Below, in pieces: positions 43,239 through 51,081 of a DNA stretch of 64,000 bases (its first letter is position 1; every line of letters starts with the position of its first letter). The notes beneath the pieces are model-generated. The model did no database searches. It was given only the letters and a program-made list of their open reading frames with translations, and was not told the DNA's origin. The DNA comes from JAAFIP01 sp963775085 (GTDB lineage: Bacteria; Pseudomonadota; Gammaproteobacteria; Burkholderiales; Burkholderiaceae_C), in the NCBI GenBank assembly GCA_963775085.1, contig CAVZHO010000010.1, forward strand, positions 124,001 through 188,000, given 5' to 3'. The translations under genes were made by a program, and so were the position numbers.

Positions 43239-44813
43239 TTAACGCAAGCGCTGCAGCAGCGCAGCGGTAGATGCGTCCAGCCCCTGCGTATCGCCGGTGG
43301 CCAGTCGTGTCTGAATGTCTTTGGCCAGCACCTTGCCCAGCTCGACACCAAACTGGTCAAAACTGTTGATGCCCCACAGCGCGCCGCTGACGAACACGCG
43401 GTGCTCGTACAGGGCAATCAGCGCGCCAAAACTGGTGGGCGTGAGCGCATCGAGGATGAAGAAAGTGCTGGGGCGGTTGCCGGGGAAATCTTTGTGGCCG
43501 CCTGCATCACTCTGCCCCTGCAAAAAGGCCTGGGCCTGCGCCAGCGCGTTGGCCAGCAGCAGGGCGTGGTGCGCTTTGAGTGGGTGGGTGGGCGTTTTGA
43601 CGGCGATGAATTCCACCGGGATCACATCGGTGCCCTGGTGCAGCATTTGAAAAAACGCATGCTGCCCGTTGGTGCCCGGCTCGCCCCACACTACGGGGGA
43701 CGTGGCATAACTTAAAGTTTTGCCTTCTTTGTCCACCCGCTTGCCATTGCTCTCCATCTCCAGTTGCTGCAAGTACGCCGGCAGGCGGCGCAAAGCCGCG
43801 TGGTAGGGCGCGACGCAGCGGGAGCTGAAGCCGTGGAAGTTGCGCTGCCACACGTCCAACAGGCCCAGGCGTACCGGCAAGTTGCTTTCCAGCGGCGCGC
43901 AGGCAAAGTGCGCGTCCATGTCGGCCGCACCGCTGAGCATCTGCCTGAAGCCGTCTGCGCCAATAGCGATCGCCACCGGCAGGCCAATGGCCGACCACAG
44001 GCTGTAGCGGCCACCCACCCAGTCCCAAAAGCCGAAGCTGGTGCTGATGCCAAAGGCGTTGGCGGCTGCCACATTGGTGGTGAGCGCCGCAAAATGCCGC
44101 GCCGTGTTGGTACCGCCCTGCGCCAAAAACCAGGCCTTGGCGCTGTGCGCATTGGTCATGGTCTCGATGGTGGTGAAGGTTTTGGAGGCGATCAGGAACA
44201 GCGTGCTCTGCGGTTTAAGGTGCTTCAAGGTGGTGGCCAGTTCGTGACCATCGACATTAGAGACAAAGTGAAAACGCTGCCCGGTGGTGGCAAATTCTTG
44301 CAGTGCCAGCACCGCCATTTGCGGCCCCAGGTCGGACCCGCCAATGCCGATGTTCACTATGTCCGTAATCTGTTTGTCAGCGCGCACCTGGGTGGCGTAG
44401 GCCAGCATCGCGTCCAGCGTGGTGTGCACGTCGCGCAACTTTTCTCTCAACTCGTTTGCTACTGATTTAATAGCAGCTTGCGTCCCATTGACAGGGACTA
44501 TGGGCCTATTTGCACGCAAAAGTGTGTGCAAAACGGCTCTGTGTTCAGTCTGGTTGATGGCCTCGCCCGCCAACATGGCATCGCGCTGCTTTTCTACCCC
44601 GCATTCGCGCGCCAGCTGAAACAGCAGACTTTGGGCCGTATCGTCGATGCGGTTTTTAGACAGGTCCGCAAAGATGTGCGGTGCGTTTTGGCTGAATTTT
44701 TCTACCCGCTGCACATCGTTTTGCAACGCACTGCGCGTATCAAAGTCTTGACCCCTCGCAGCGTAGTGTTGCTGCAGCGCCCCCCAGGCGGCGGTGTGAT
44801 CGCATCGCGTCAT
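43239..44813 (-). CDS. pgi: Glucose-6-phosphate isomerase
   Basis: 524 aa. Interconverts glucose-6-phosphate and fructose-6-phosphate. Visible: DIVNIGIGGSDLGPQM, FVSNVDGHELA, SKTFTTIETMTNA, GGRYSLWSAIGLPVA, VVWGEPGTNGQHAFFQMLHQG, and GALWGINSFDQFGVELGK with the catalytic Lys. Residues about 101-118 (NRPIVPVNGTQAAIKSVA) are encoded by a dispersed repeat copy; at this place E. coli Pgi has a loop ending in PILVDGKDVMPEV of similar length. It follows tal by 15 bp; both are divergent from zwf-hexR. Confidence 0.96.
   Translation of the reverse strand: MTRCDHTAAWGALQQHYAARGQDFDTRSALQNDVQRVEKFSQNAPHIFADLSKNRIDDTAQSLLFQLARECGVEKQRDAMLAGEAINQTEHRAVLHTLLRANRPIVPVNGTQAAIKSVANELREKLRDVHTTLDAMLAYATQVRADKQITDIVNIGIGGSDLGPQMAVLALQEFATTGQRFHFVSNVDGHELATTLKHLKPQSTLFLIASKTFTTIETMTNAHSAKAWFLAQGGTNTARHFAALTTNVAAANAFGISTSFGFWDWVGGRYSLWSAIGLPVAIAIGADGFRQMLSGAADMDAHFACAPLESNLPVRLGLLDVWQRNFHGFSSRCVAPYHAALRRLPAYLQQLEMESNGKRVDKEGKTLSYATSPVVWGEPGTNGQHAFFQMLHQGTDVIPVEFIAVKTPTHPLKAHHALLLANALAQAQAFLQGQSDAGGHKDFPGNRPSTFFILDALTPTSFGALIALYEHRVFVSGALWGINSFDQFGVELGKVLAKDIQTRLATGDTQGLDASTAALLQRLR
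44455..44512 (+). repeat. Dispersed repeat, copy 11 (inside pgi, in frame)
   Basis: Plus strand: TTTGCTACTGATTTAATAGC, AGCTTGCGTCC, TTGACAGGGACTATGGGCC, TATTTG. The pgi strand reads NRPIVPVNGTQAAIKSVA, almost the same peptide and the same frame as in the Nif3-like gene. Confidence 0.9.
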
Positions 44814-44828
44814 ATCACTTTTGTCCGA

Positions 44829-45776
44829 TCAAGCCGCAAGCAACAGCTGGTCCAGCTTGACGGCATCGGCCGCAAACCCGCGAATACCCTCGGCCAGCTT
44901 CTCGGTAGCCATGGCATCCAGGTTCAGGGCAAAGCGAAAGCCCGCTTCGTCATAACTCACTTTGGCAATCTGCATGGCCTTGGCCGCATCGGCGTTCAAA
45001 GCCTTGGGCAGCGCCGCGTCACTGGCGGCCAGTTGCGCCAGCAGTTCGGGGCTGATGGTCAGCAGGTCGCAGCCCGCCAGCGCCGTGATCTGGCCCACAT
45101 TGCGAAAGCTCGCGCCCATCACCTCGGTGGCGATTCCGTGGTGTTTGTAGTAGTTGAAAATCTGCGTCACCGACTTCACACCAGGGTCATTGGCACCTGC
45201 CATGGCGGTCTCGTCCCAACCGGCACCGGCAGATTTTTTATACCAGTCGTAAATGCGCCCCACAAACGGGCTGATCAGTTGTACCCGTGCCGCGCCGCAA
45301 GCCACCGCTTGGCAAAAGCCAAACAACAGCGTCAGGTTGCAGTGAATGCCTTCCTTCTCCAACTGCTGCGCCGCTTGAATGCCCTCCCAGGTAGAGGCCA
45401 GCTTGATCAAAATGCGCTGCTGCGGTATGCCCTCGGCTGCGGCCATGGCAATCAAGCGCTTGGCGCGTGCCACGTTGGCGGCTGCGTCAAAACTCAGCCT
45501 CGCATCCACCTCCATTGACACGCGACCCGGGATCACGCCTACGATTTCGCGGCCAAAGCGCACCACCAAGCGGTCTAGCTGCTCGTCCAGCGGCTTGGTA
45601 TGGTGCGCAGCCACCACTTCTTTCAGCAGCGGGGCATATTCCGGCTTTTGCACCGCCTTCAAGATCAGCGACGGATTGGTCGTCGCGTCCTGCGGCTTGA
45701 ATTGCGCAAGCTGCTTGAAGTCGCCGGTGTCGGCCACAACGGTGGTGAATTGTTTGAGAGCGTCGAGTTGGTTCAT
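44829..45776 (-). CDS. tal: Transaldolase (TalB type)
   Basis: 315 aa. Schiff-base enzyme of the non-oxidative pentose phosphate branch. The lysine is in RILIKLASTWEGI; other family segments are DATTNPSLILKA, GRVSMEVDARLSFD, NLTLLFGFCQAVAC and SPFVGRIYDWYKKS. ATG 45776 (MNQLDALKQFTTVVADTGD) is the standard N-terminus. First gene of tal-pgi, and probably under the same regulator as zwf across the 252-bp divergent region. Confidence 0.96.
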   Translation of the reverse strand: MNQLDALKQFTTVVADTGDFKQLAQFKPQDATTNPSLILKAVQKPEYAPLLKEVVAAHHTKPLDEQLDRLVVRFGREIVGVIPGRVSMEVDARLSFDAAANVARAKRLIAMAAAEGIPQQRILIKLASTWEGIQAAQQLEKEGIHCNLTLLFGFCQAVACGAARVQLISPFVGRIYDWYKKSAGAGWDETAMAGANDPGVKSVTQIFNYYKHHGIATEVMGASFRNVGQITALAGCDLLTISPELLAQLAASDAALPKALNADAAKAMQIAKVSYDEAGFRFALNLDAMATEKLAEGIRGFAADAVKLDQLLLAA

Positions 45777-45892
45777 GGGGTGATTATCCAACGGCTTGCT
45801 CCTGTATTGCGGTTTAGGCCTGTTCTCGTGTCTTGATTATTACTCACAGGCCAAGGAGCGCGCCGCCTTGGTGGGCAAGTGCCCGTGTTGGG

Positions 45893-45932
45893 TGGAAGTG
45901 CCATGCTCGCGCGCATTTTCGGGTAGCGCAGA
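45893..45932. repeat. Truncated copy of the foldback element found after hexR
   Basis: GTGCCATGCTCGCGCGCAT (45898-45916) matches 48436-48454 at 18 of 19 positions, and similarity weakly continues to a GCGC at about 45930. Only the left arm is present here. Confidence 0.5.
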
Positions 45933-45951
45933 GTACCGCCGGACGTGGGCA

Positions 45952-45990
45952 TTGATTCGAGTTACCAAAATTTGATATATGATGGTAACT
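45952..45990. promoter_or_regulatory. Inverted-repeat operator and candidate promoter upstream of zwf
   Basis: AGTTACC (45960-45966) and GGTAACT (45984-45990) form a perfect 7-bp inverted repeat with a 17-nt spacer. A second GTAAC follows at 45992-45996. The spacer holds AT-rich -10-like hexamers (TATATG 45976, TATGAT 45978), and TTGATT at 45952 could be a -35. Because hexR is the downstream gene, HexR is a plausible binder, although the site is not the TTGT-N7/8-ACAA form described for Pseudomonas. Confidence 0.5.
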
Positions 45991-46028
45991 AAGTAACATA
46001 AACACTCTATTTTTTTACTTTTAACGCT

Positions 46029-47483
46029 ATGAGTTTCAACCTGGTTTTATTTGGTGGCACGGGCGATTTGAGCTGGCGCAAGCTCATGCCAGCCTTGTTT
46101 CAGGCCTTTCGCCACGGCACCTTGCAGCCGGGCGGGCGCATCATCGGTGTGGCACGCGACGAATTGTCTGACGCGCAATACCGCGACCTGATTCGCACCC
46201 GCTTTGACCAGGTAGACCTGGCCAAGCGCCCCAGCGCCGAGGAGTTTGAGCGTTTTGCTGCCCTGCTGCATTACCAGCGTATGGATCTGTCCAAACCCGA
46301 GGCCTATGCGCAGCTGGCCGCACGCCTGAACGAGCGCCCCGCCGACACCACGGTGATCTACCTTGCCACCTCGCCCAATCTGTTCACCACCATTTGCGAG
46401 CAGTTGGGCGCTGCGGGCCTGAACACGCCCAGCACCCGGGTGGTGTTGGAAAAACCGCTGGGCCAAGACCTGGCCAGCAACCGCAGCATTAACCAGGCGG
46501 TACTCAAGCACTTTAGCGAAAAGCAGGTCTTTCGCATCGACCATTACCTGGGAAAACCGTCGGTGCAAAACCTGCTGGCACTGCGTTTTGGCAACGCCCT
46601 GTTTGAGCCGCTGTGGCGGCGCGAGACGATTGCCAATATCCAGATCACCATTGCCGAAGCCCTGGGCGTGGAGAAACGCGGCGGCTACTACGACGGCATC
46701 GGCGCGCTGCGTGACATGGTGCAAAACCACGCCCTGCAACTGCTGTGCGCCGTGGCTATGGAGCCGCCCATCAATGTGCATGCCGATGCCATACGCGATG
46801 AAAAACTCAAGGTGCTGCGCTCACTGAAACGCTGGACGCCCGAGACGCTGAGCCAGCATGCCGTGCGTGGCCAGTACGCCGCCGGCAGGGAGGGCGGCCA
46901 GGCGGTGCCCGGCTATACCGAGGAGTCCGGCGTGAACCCGCACAGCCTCACCGAAACCTTTGTAGCCATTCGCGCCGAGATTGACAACTGGCGCTGGGCG
47001 GGCGTGCCTTTTTATATCCGCACCGGTAAACGCCTGGCCGGGCAGGAGGCCCATATCGTGGTGAATTTTCGCCCCACGCCGCATGCGATTTTTAAAACCC
47101 CCGCCAGTGCGGTGAACAAGCTGGTGATCCACCTGCAACCCAAAGATGGCCTGGAGCTGCACCTGCTGGCGCAGGGCCAGTCCAACCGGCGCGACTCGAC
47201 CAGCCTGTCCAGCGTGCAACTGGACCTGGACTTTGACAAACGCTTTGGCACCGAGCGCGTCGGCGCCTACGAGCGCCTACTGCAAGACGTGATTGATGGC
47301 CGCCTGAATTTGTTTGTGCGCAGCGACGAGCAGGAAGAAGCCTGGCGCTGGGTAGAGCCCGTGCTGGAGCACTGGAAAAACGACGTGATCCCGCCGCGCA
47401 GCTACAACGCAGGCACCTGGGGGCCGAGCGCCGCCAGTGCACTCATCGCACGCGACGGCTATTGCTGGGAAGAAGAATGTTAG
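46029..47483 (+). CDS. zwf: Glucose-6-phosphate 1-dehydrogenase
   Basis: 484 aa. First step of the oxidative pentose phosphate and Entner-Doudoroff routes. NAD(P) site LFGGTGDLSWRKLMPALF, a variant in which the usual ASGDLA-type loop is GTGDLS. Substrate site FRIDHYLGKPSVQNLLALRFGN, and YIRTGKRLAGQEAHIVVNF. ATG 46029 (MSFNLVLFGGTGDL) has no strong Shine-Dalgarno sequence. The stop overlaps the hexR start by 7 bp, so the two are co-translated. Confidence 0.96.
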   Translation: MSFNLVLFGGTGDLSWRKLMPALFQAFRHGTLQPGGRIIGVARDELSDAQYRDLIRTRFDQVDLAKRPSAEEFERFAALLHYQRMDLSKPEAYAQLAARLNERPADTTVIYLATSPNLFTTICEQLGAAGLNTPSTRVVLEKPLGQDLASNRSINQAVLKHFSEKQVFRIDHYLGKPSVQNLLALRFGNALFEPLWRRETIANIQITIAEALGVEKRGGYYDGIGALRDMVQNHALQLLCAVAMEPPINVHADAIRDEKLKVLRSLKRWTPETLSQHAVRGQYAAGREGGQAVPGYTEESGVNPHSLTETFVAIRAEIDNWRWAGVPFYIRTGKRLAGQEAHIVVNFRPTPHAIFKTPASAVNKLVIHLQPKDGLELHLLAQGQSNRRDSTSLSSVQLDLDFDKRFGTERVGAYERLLQDVIDGRLNLFVRSDEQEEAWRWVEPVLEHWKNDVIPPRSYNAGTWGPSAASALIARDGYCWEEEC

Positions 47484-48325
47484 ACCGCATCAAGGCCTCG
47501 CTGCCGTCGTTAGCGCCTGCCGAGCAGCGTGTGGGCAAACTGGTGCTGGCCGATCCGCGCGCCTTTGCCACGCTGCCCGTCAGCCAGCTGTCGGACCGTG
47601 CGCATGTCAGCAAACCCACCGTGGTGCGTTTTTGCCGCAGCATGGGCTACGACGGCCTGAGCGACTTCAAACTCAAGCTGGCGGGCAGTGTAAGCGAGGG
47701 CGTGCCCTTTATCCACCGCAGTGTGGACGCGGACGACAAGGTGGGCGACGTGTTGGTGAAGGTGATTGACAACACCGTAGCCGCATTTTTAAAGTACCGC
47801 AACGATGCCAGCGCCGCCGCGATTGAAAAGGCGGTAGAAGCCCTGACTGCCACCTACAAAAAGCGTGGACGGGTCGAGTTTTATGGCGTGGGCAACTCAG
47901 GCATTGTGGCGTTGGATGCGCAGCACAAGTTTTTCCGCCTTGGCATAACCTCCATCGCCCACAGCGACGGTCACATGCAGGTGATGAGTGCGTCCACCCT
48001 GAGCGCTGACGATTGCGTCGTGGTCATCAGCAATTCGGGCCGTACCCGCGACCTGATGGATGCCTGCGACATTGCCCGCACAAACGGGGCTACCACCATC
48101 GTCATCACCTCCAGCGGCTCGCCTCTTTGCGCCGCTGGTCATATCCATCTTTCCGCCGATCACCCCGAGGGCTACGACCGCTACAGCCCGATGGTTTCGC
48201 GCCTGCTGCATCTGCTCATCATCGACGTGCTGGCTACGACGGTGGCCTTGCGCATTCCTGCGGCAAAGTTGCAACCATTGCTCAAAGAGATGAAGAACAA
48301 CTTGCGGAATAAGCGGTACGCTTGA
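47477..48325 (+). CDS. hexR: RpiR-family transcriptional regulator, HexR-like
   Basis: 282 aa. An N-terminal RpiR-type helix-turn-helix (SQLSDRAHVSKPTVVRFCRSMGYDGLSDFKLKLAG) is followed by a SIS sugar-phosphate domain (about 110-270) with FYGVGNSGIVALDAQHKFFRLG and VVVISNSGRTRDLMD. HexR proteins repress zwf, edd, gap and related genes and are released by 2-keto-3-deoxy-6-phosphogluconate. Overlap with zwf and proximity to pgi and tal support that role here. ATG 47477 (MLDRIKASLPSLAPAEQRV) is chosen. Confidence 0.92.
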   Translation: MLDRIKASLPSLAPAEQRVGKLVLADPRAFATLPVSQLSDRAHVSKPTVVRFCRSMGYDGLSDFKLKLAGSVSEGVPFIHRSVDADDKVGDVLVKVIDNTVAAFLKYRNDASAAAIEKAVEALTATYKKRGRVEFYGVGNSGIVALDAQHKFFRLGITSIAHSDGHMQVMSASTLSADDCVVVISNSGRTRDLMDACDIARTNGATTIVITSSGSPLCAAGHIHLSADHPEGYDRYSPMVSRLLHLLIIDVLATTVALRIPAAKLQPLLKEMKNNLRNKRYA

Positions 48326-48412
48326 TTCTTTGTTCGCTTTGTTGTTTTTTTCAATGGTTAGGATGAATTAATTTTTGTAGCTTCGCCAGTCTACGATGGT
48401 TTGATGGCCTGC

Positions 48413-48556
48413 CGAGTGTCCCTGTGTTTTTCTCCGTGCCACGCTCGCGCGCATGCTTGTGTGGCGCTACTGATGACCTACCAGTAAATTCCGCAGTAGC
48501 GAACTGGCTTTTGTGGCATGCGCGAATGGGCACTGCGAAAAAACAGGGCGCACTCG
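48413..48556. repeat. 144-bp foldback inverted repeat after hexR
   Basis: Nested pairs: CGAGTG (48413-48418)/CACTCG (48551-48556), CCCTGT/ACAGGG, a T-run/A-run, GTGCC/GGGCAC, CGCGCATGC/GCATGCGCG, and CGCTACTG/CAGTAGCG, with a short central loop. The whole unit can fold into one long imperfect hairpin. No protein-coding frame with family features is seen. A half copy lies upstream of zwf. Confidence 0.75.
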
Positions 48557-48600
48557 TCACGCCCGGATACTTGGTTTTGGGGACACTCCCAGGCCAGACA

Positions 48601-48658
48601 TTTGCTATTACAAAAATAGCTGTATATATCCAAACGACAAGGACTACGACACTATTTT
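48601..48658 (+). repeat. Dispersed repeat, copy 12 (between the two foldback elements)
   Basis: TTTGCTATTACAAAAATAGC, TGTATATATCC, ACGACAAGGACTACGAC, then CTATTTTT. It is placed between the two large inverted repeats of the hexR-dppF gap. Confidence 0.8.
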
Positions 48659-48718
48659 TATCCTAAAAAGCAATTCTTGAGTACGAAACACCAACGAGCA
48701 AGACCACATGTACTAGCG

Positions 48719-48906
48719 CCAGAGCGTGTGCCATGCCCATGCGCCCCGATGCGGGCTGCGGGCTCGAAGCACGGAGCTTTTGGGATCAGAAAACGTCGGT
48801 GTCTGAGGCGATAGCCGAGTTTCGACGTTTTCCCCAAAAGCGAGTACTGAAGATGCTGGCCGAAGGCCCGCTGCCCTGGGGCGCATGGGCATGGCATACG
48901 CTCTGG
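48719..48906. mobile_element. 188-bp MITE-like inverted-repeat element
   Basis: The 29-bp ends 48719-48747 (CCAGAGCGTGTGCCATGCCC then ATGCGCCCC) and 48878-48906 are inverted copies with one mismatch. Inside, CTTTTGGG and GAAAACGTCG pair with CGACGTTTTC and CCCAAAAG, so nearly all of it can fold back. No transposase frame is present and no clear target duplication is visible. It could be a non-autonomous element mobilised in trans, or a large transcription-end structure. The rest of the 645-bp hexR-dppF gap (48326-48970) holds the other two repeats and no recognised gene. Confidence 0.65.
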
Positions 48907-48970
48907 TGCGAAGCCGCGAACACTCTACGATTGACATCTAGTCTTCGACGACAACGAAAATCTCTATCGG

Positions 48971-49975
48971 CTAAATCCGCCCCTCTTCCACCGCATGACA
49001 CGCAATCTGTATCCCCGCAATCTTTTGCAACGACGGCCGCTCAGACTTGCAACGGTCATTCGCATGCGGGCAGCGGGGATGAAAGGCACAACCACTCGGT
49101 GGACTGAGCGGATTGGGCACCTCACCCTGCACCGGCACACGGGCTTTGCCGGTGTCGTGCATTTTGGGGATGGCATCCAGCAGCATGCGCGTGTAGGGGT
49201 GGCGTGGCGTGGCAAACAGGCTGCGCTTGTCGGCAATTTCTACTAAACGTCCCAGGTACATCACGCCTACCTGGTCGCTAACATGGCGCACCACGGCCAG
49301 GTTGTGGCTGATGAACAGGTAGGTCAGGCCGAGCTTTTTTTGCAGCGCTTTCATGATGTTCAGCACCTGCGCCTGCACGCTCACGTCCAGCGCGCTGGTG
49401 GGCTCGTCGCAGACTAGAAACTCGGGGTTGGTGGCCAGGGCGCGGGCTATCGAGATACGCTGGCGCTGGCCGCCAGAGAACTGGTGCGGGTACTTCACCA
49501 TGTCCAGCGGGGACAGGCCCACCTGGGTGAGCAACTCACCAACGCGTTGCCCCAGCTCTGGCTCTTTGGTGATGATGCCGTGCTCAATGAGTGGCTCACC
49601 AATAATGTCTTCCACCGTCCAGCGCGGGTTCAGCGAGGCATACGGGTCTTGAAAAATCATCTGAATGCGCTCGCGCAGTTTGCGGCCACCCTCGCTTTTG
49701 TAGGTGGCGTGGGCATCCAGGCCATCAAACGTCATGCCGCCGCGCGTGGGCGTGTACAGCCCGACCATCAGGCGCGCTACGGTGCTTTTGCCGCAGCCGG
49801 ACTCACCCACCAAGGCCAGGGTTTTTCCTTTTTCAATCTCAAAACTCACGCCATCGACGGCGTGCAGCGTGAGCTTGGGTTTGCGCTCCAGCACCCGGTT
49901 GAGCCAAGGGGGCGACACGTCAAACGCCATGGCGATGTCGTTGACTTGGACGAGTATTTTTCTAGATTCGGTCAT
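48971..49975 (-). CDS. dppF: Peptide ABC transporter ATP-binding protein (DppF/OppF type)
   Basis: 334 aa. Walker A LVGESGCGKSTVARL, the Q-loop region MIFQDPYASLNPRW, signature FSGGQRQRISIARAL, Walker B LVCDEPTSALDVSVQAQ, and the switch LFISHNLAVVRHV. The C-terminal oligopeptide extension has a Cys cluster region PSGCAFHPRCPHANDRCKSERP that may bind a 4Fe-4S centre in this family. The ATG overlaps the dppD stop by ATGA. Last gene of the transporter operon. Confidence 0.93.
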   Translation of the reverse strand: MTESRKILVQVNDIAMAFDVSPPWLNRVLERKPKLTLHAVDGVSFEIEKGKTLALVGESGCGKSTVARLMVGLYTPTRGGMTFDGLDAHATYKSEGGRKLRERIQMIFQDPYASLNPRWTVEDIIGEPLIEHGIITKEPELGQRVGELLTQVGLSPLDMVKYPHQFSGGQRQRISIARALATNPEFLVCDEPTSALDVSVQAQVLNIMKALQKKLGLTYLFISHNLAVVRHVSDQVGVMYLGRLVEIADKRSLFATPRHPYTRMLLDAIPKMHDTGKARVPVQGEVPNPLSPPSGCAFHPRCPHANDRCKSERPSLQKIAGIQIACHAVEEGRI

Positions 49976-50970
49976 CGCGCAAACGCTCGGACAGGCTCAG
50001 GGTGAACAGACTGGGTGTCATGCAACCAGCAGGCGGCCTGCGTAGCACCTGCCGTCATCAAATCAGGTCGCTGCGACTTGCATTGATCAAACACCTGGGT
50101 GCAGCGCGGGTTAAAGGCGCAGCCCGCAGGAATGGCGTTCAGACGCGGCATGGCGCCGTCGATCTGCGCCAACTCCTCGCGGTCCGAGGTAATGTCGGGT
50201 ATCGCCGCCATCAGGCCTGCGGTATAGGGATGGGCGGGGTGGTTGATCACCTCGTGCACCGGGCCAATCTCGACAATGCGACCGGCATACATCACGGCTA
50301 CGCGGTCGCAGGTCTCAGCGATCACGCCCATGTCGTGGGTGATCAGCATCACCGCCGCGCCGCGCTCTTTGCACAGGGTTTTGAGCAGGGTGATGATCTG
50401 CGCCTGGATGGACACATCCAGTGCGGTGGTGGGCTCATCCGCTACGATGAGTTGCGGCTCGGCGGCCAAGGCCAGCGCGATCACCACCCGCTGGCGCATG
50501 CCGCCGGAGAACTGGTGGGGGTAATGGTCGATGCGCTGCTCTGCCGCCTGGATACCGGTAGATTTGAGCAGATCAATCGCGCGTTGGCGTGCCTGGGCAT
50601 CGGTCACGGGCAGATGGGTTTGGATGGTCTCGGTGAGCTGCTTGCCGATGCTGTACAAGGGGTTGAGCGAGGTCAGCGGGTCTTGAAAAATAGCGCCGAT
50701 TTTGCGCCCGCGCACCAGGCGCATGGCCGCATTGGGCAGGTTGTCAATACGCTGGCCTTGCAGCAGCACCTGGCCACTGGCAATGCGGCCGGGCGGCTCC
50801 AGGAGGCCGATGATAGAAGCCCCTGTGAGCGACTTGCCTGCACCCGATTCACCCACCACGCCCAAGATTTCACCGGGGGCGATGGAAAAAGAAATATCGT
50901 CCAGCGCGCGCAAGGTGCCACGGCGGTTGGGAAACTCGACAACCAGATTTTTAACTTCGAGCAGTGACAT
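49972..50970 (-). CDS. dppD: Peptide ABC transporter ATP-binding protein (DppD/OppD type)
   Basis: 332 aa. Walker A GVVGESGAGKSLTGASI, the Q-loop segment AIFQDPLTSLNPLY, signature FSGGMRQRVVIALAL, Walker B IVADEPTTALDVSIQAQ, switch LITHDMGVIAETCD, and the C-terminal IPAGCAFNPRCTQVFDQC. It pairs with DppF to energise uptake. It is separated from dppC by a 111-bp gap with palindromic repeats, so the ATPase genes may have their own expression level. Confidence 0.93.
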   Translation of the reverse strand: MSLLEVKNLVVEFPNRRGTLRALDDISFSIAPGEILGVVGESGAGKSLTGASIIGLLEPPGRIASGQVLLQGQRIDNLPNAAMRLVRGRKIGAIFQDPLTSLNPLYSIGKQLTETIQTHLPVTDAQARQRAIDLLKSTGIQAAEQRIDHYPHQFSGGMRQRVVIALALAAEPQLIVADEPTTALDVSIQAQIITLLKTLCKERGAAVMLITHDMGVIAETCDRVAVMYAGRIVEIGPVHEVINHPAHPYTAGLMAAIPDITSDREELAQIDGAMPRLNAIPAGCAFNPRCTQVFDQCKSQRPDLMTAGATQAACWLHDTQSVHPEPVRAFAR

Positions 50971-51008
50971 GTTGGTATAACCTGCAAACTTTCAAGCAAC
51001 CACCGTGG

Positions 51009-51077
51009 AGCCGGCTTTGCCGGGCCACTGGTGGTGCCCCCTTGAGGGGGAGGCGGCCATAGGCCGCTTCGGGGGTG
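51009..51077. repeat. Cluster of palindromes between dppC and dppD
   Basis: Three consecutive hairpins: CCGGC-TTT-GCCGG (51011-51023), CCCCC-TTGA-GGGGG (51037-51050) and GCGGCC-ATA-GGCCGC (51053-51067). GC-rich units like this recur between genes in Comamonadaceae as far as I recognise them. In this transcript they could shield the upstream mRNA or reduce readthrough into dppDF. Confidence 0.65.
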
Positions 51078-51081
51078 GTTG

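Noticed and set aside
48719..48906. Integron attC site
   Set aside because: The size and foldback shape could suggest it, but there are no GTTRRRY/RYYYAAC core sites and no cassette arrangement or integrase.
48733..49107. 124-residue frame through the MITE-like element
   Set aside because: It arises from the inverted-repeat DNA and extends into the dppF 3' end antisense; no Shine-Dalgarno sequence or motif.
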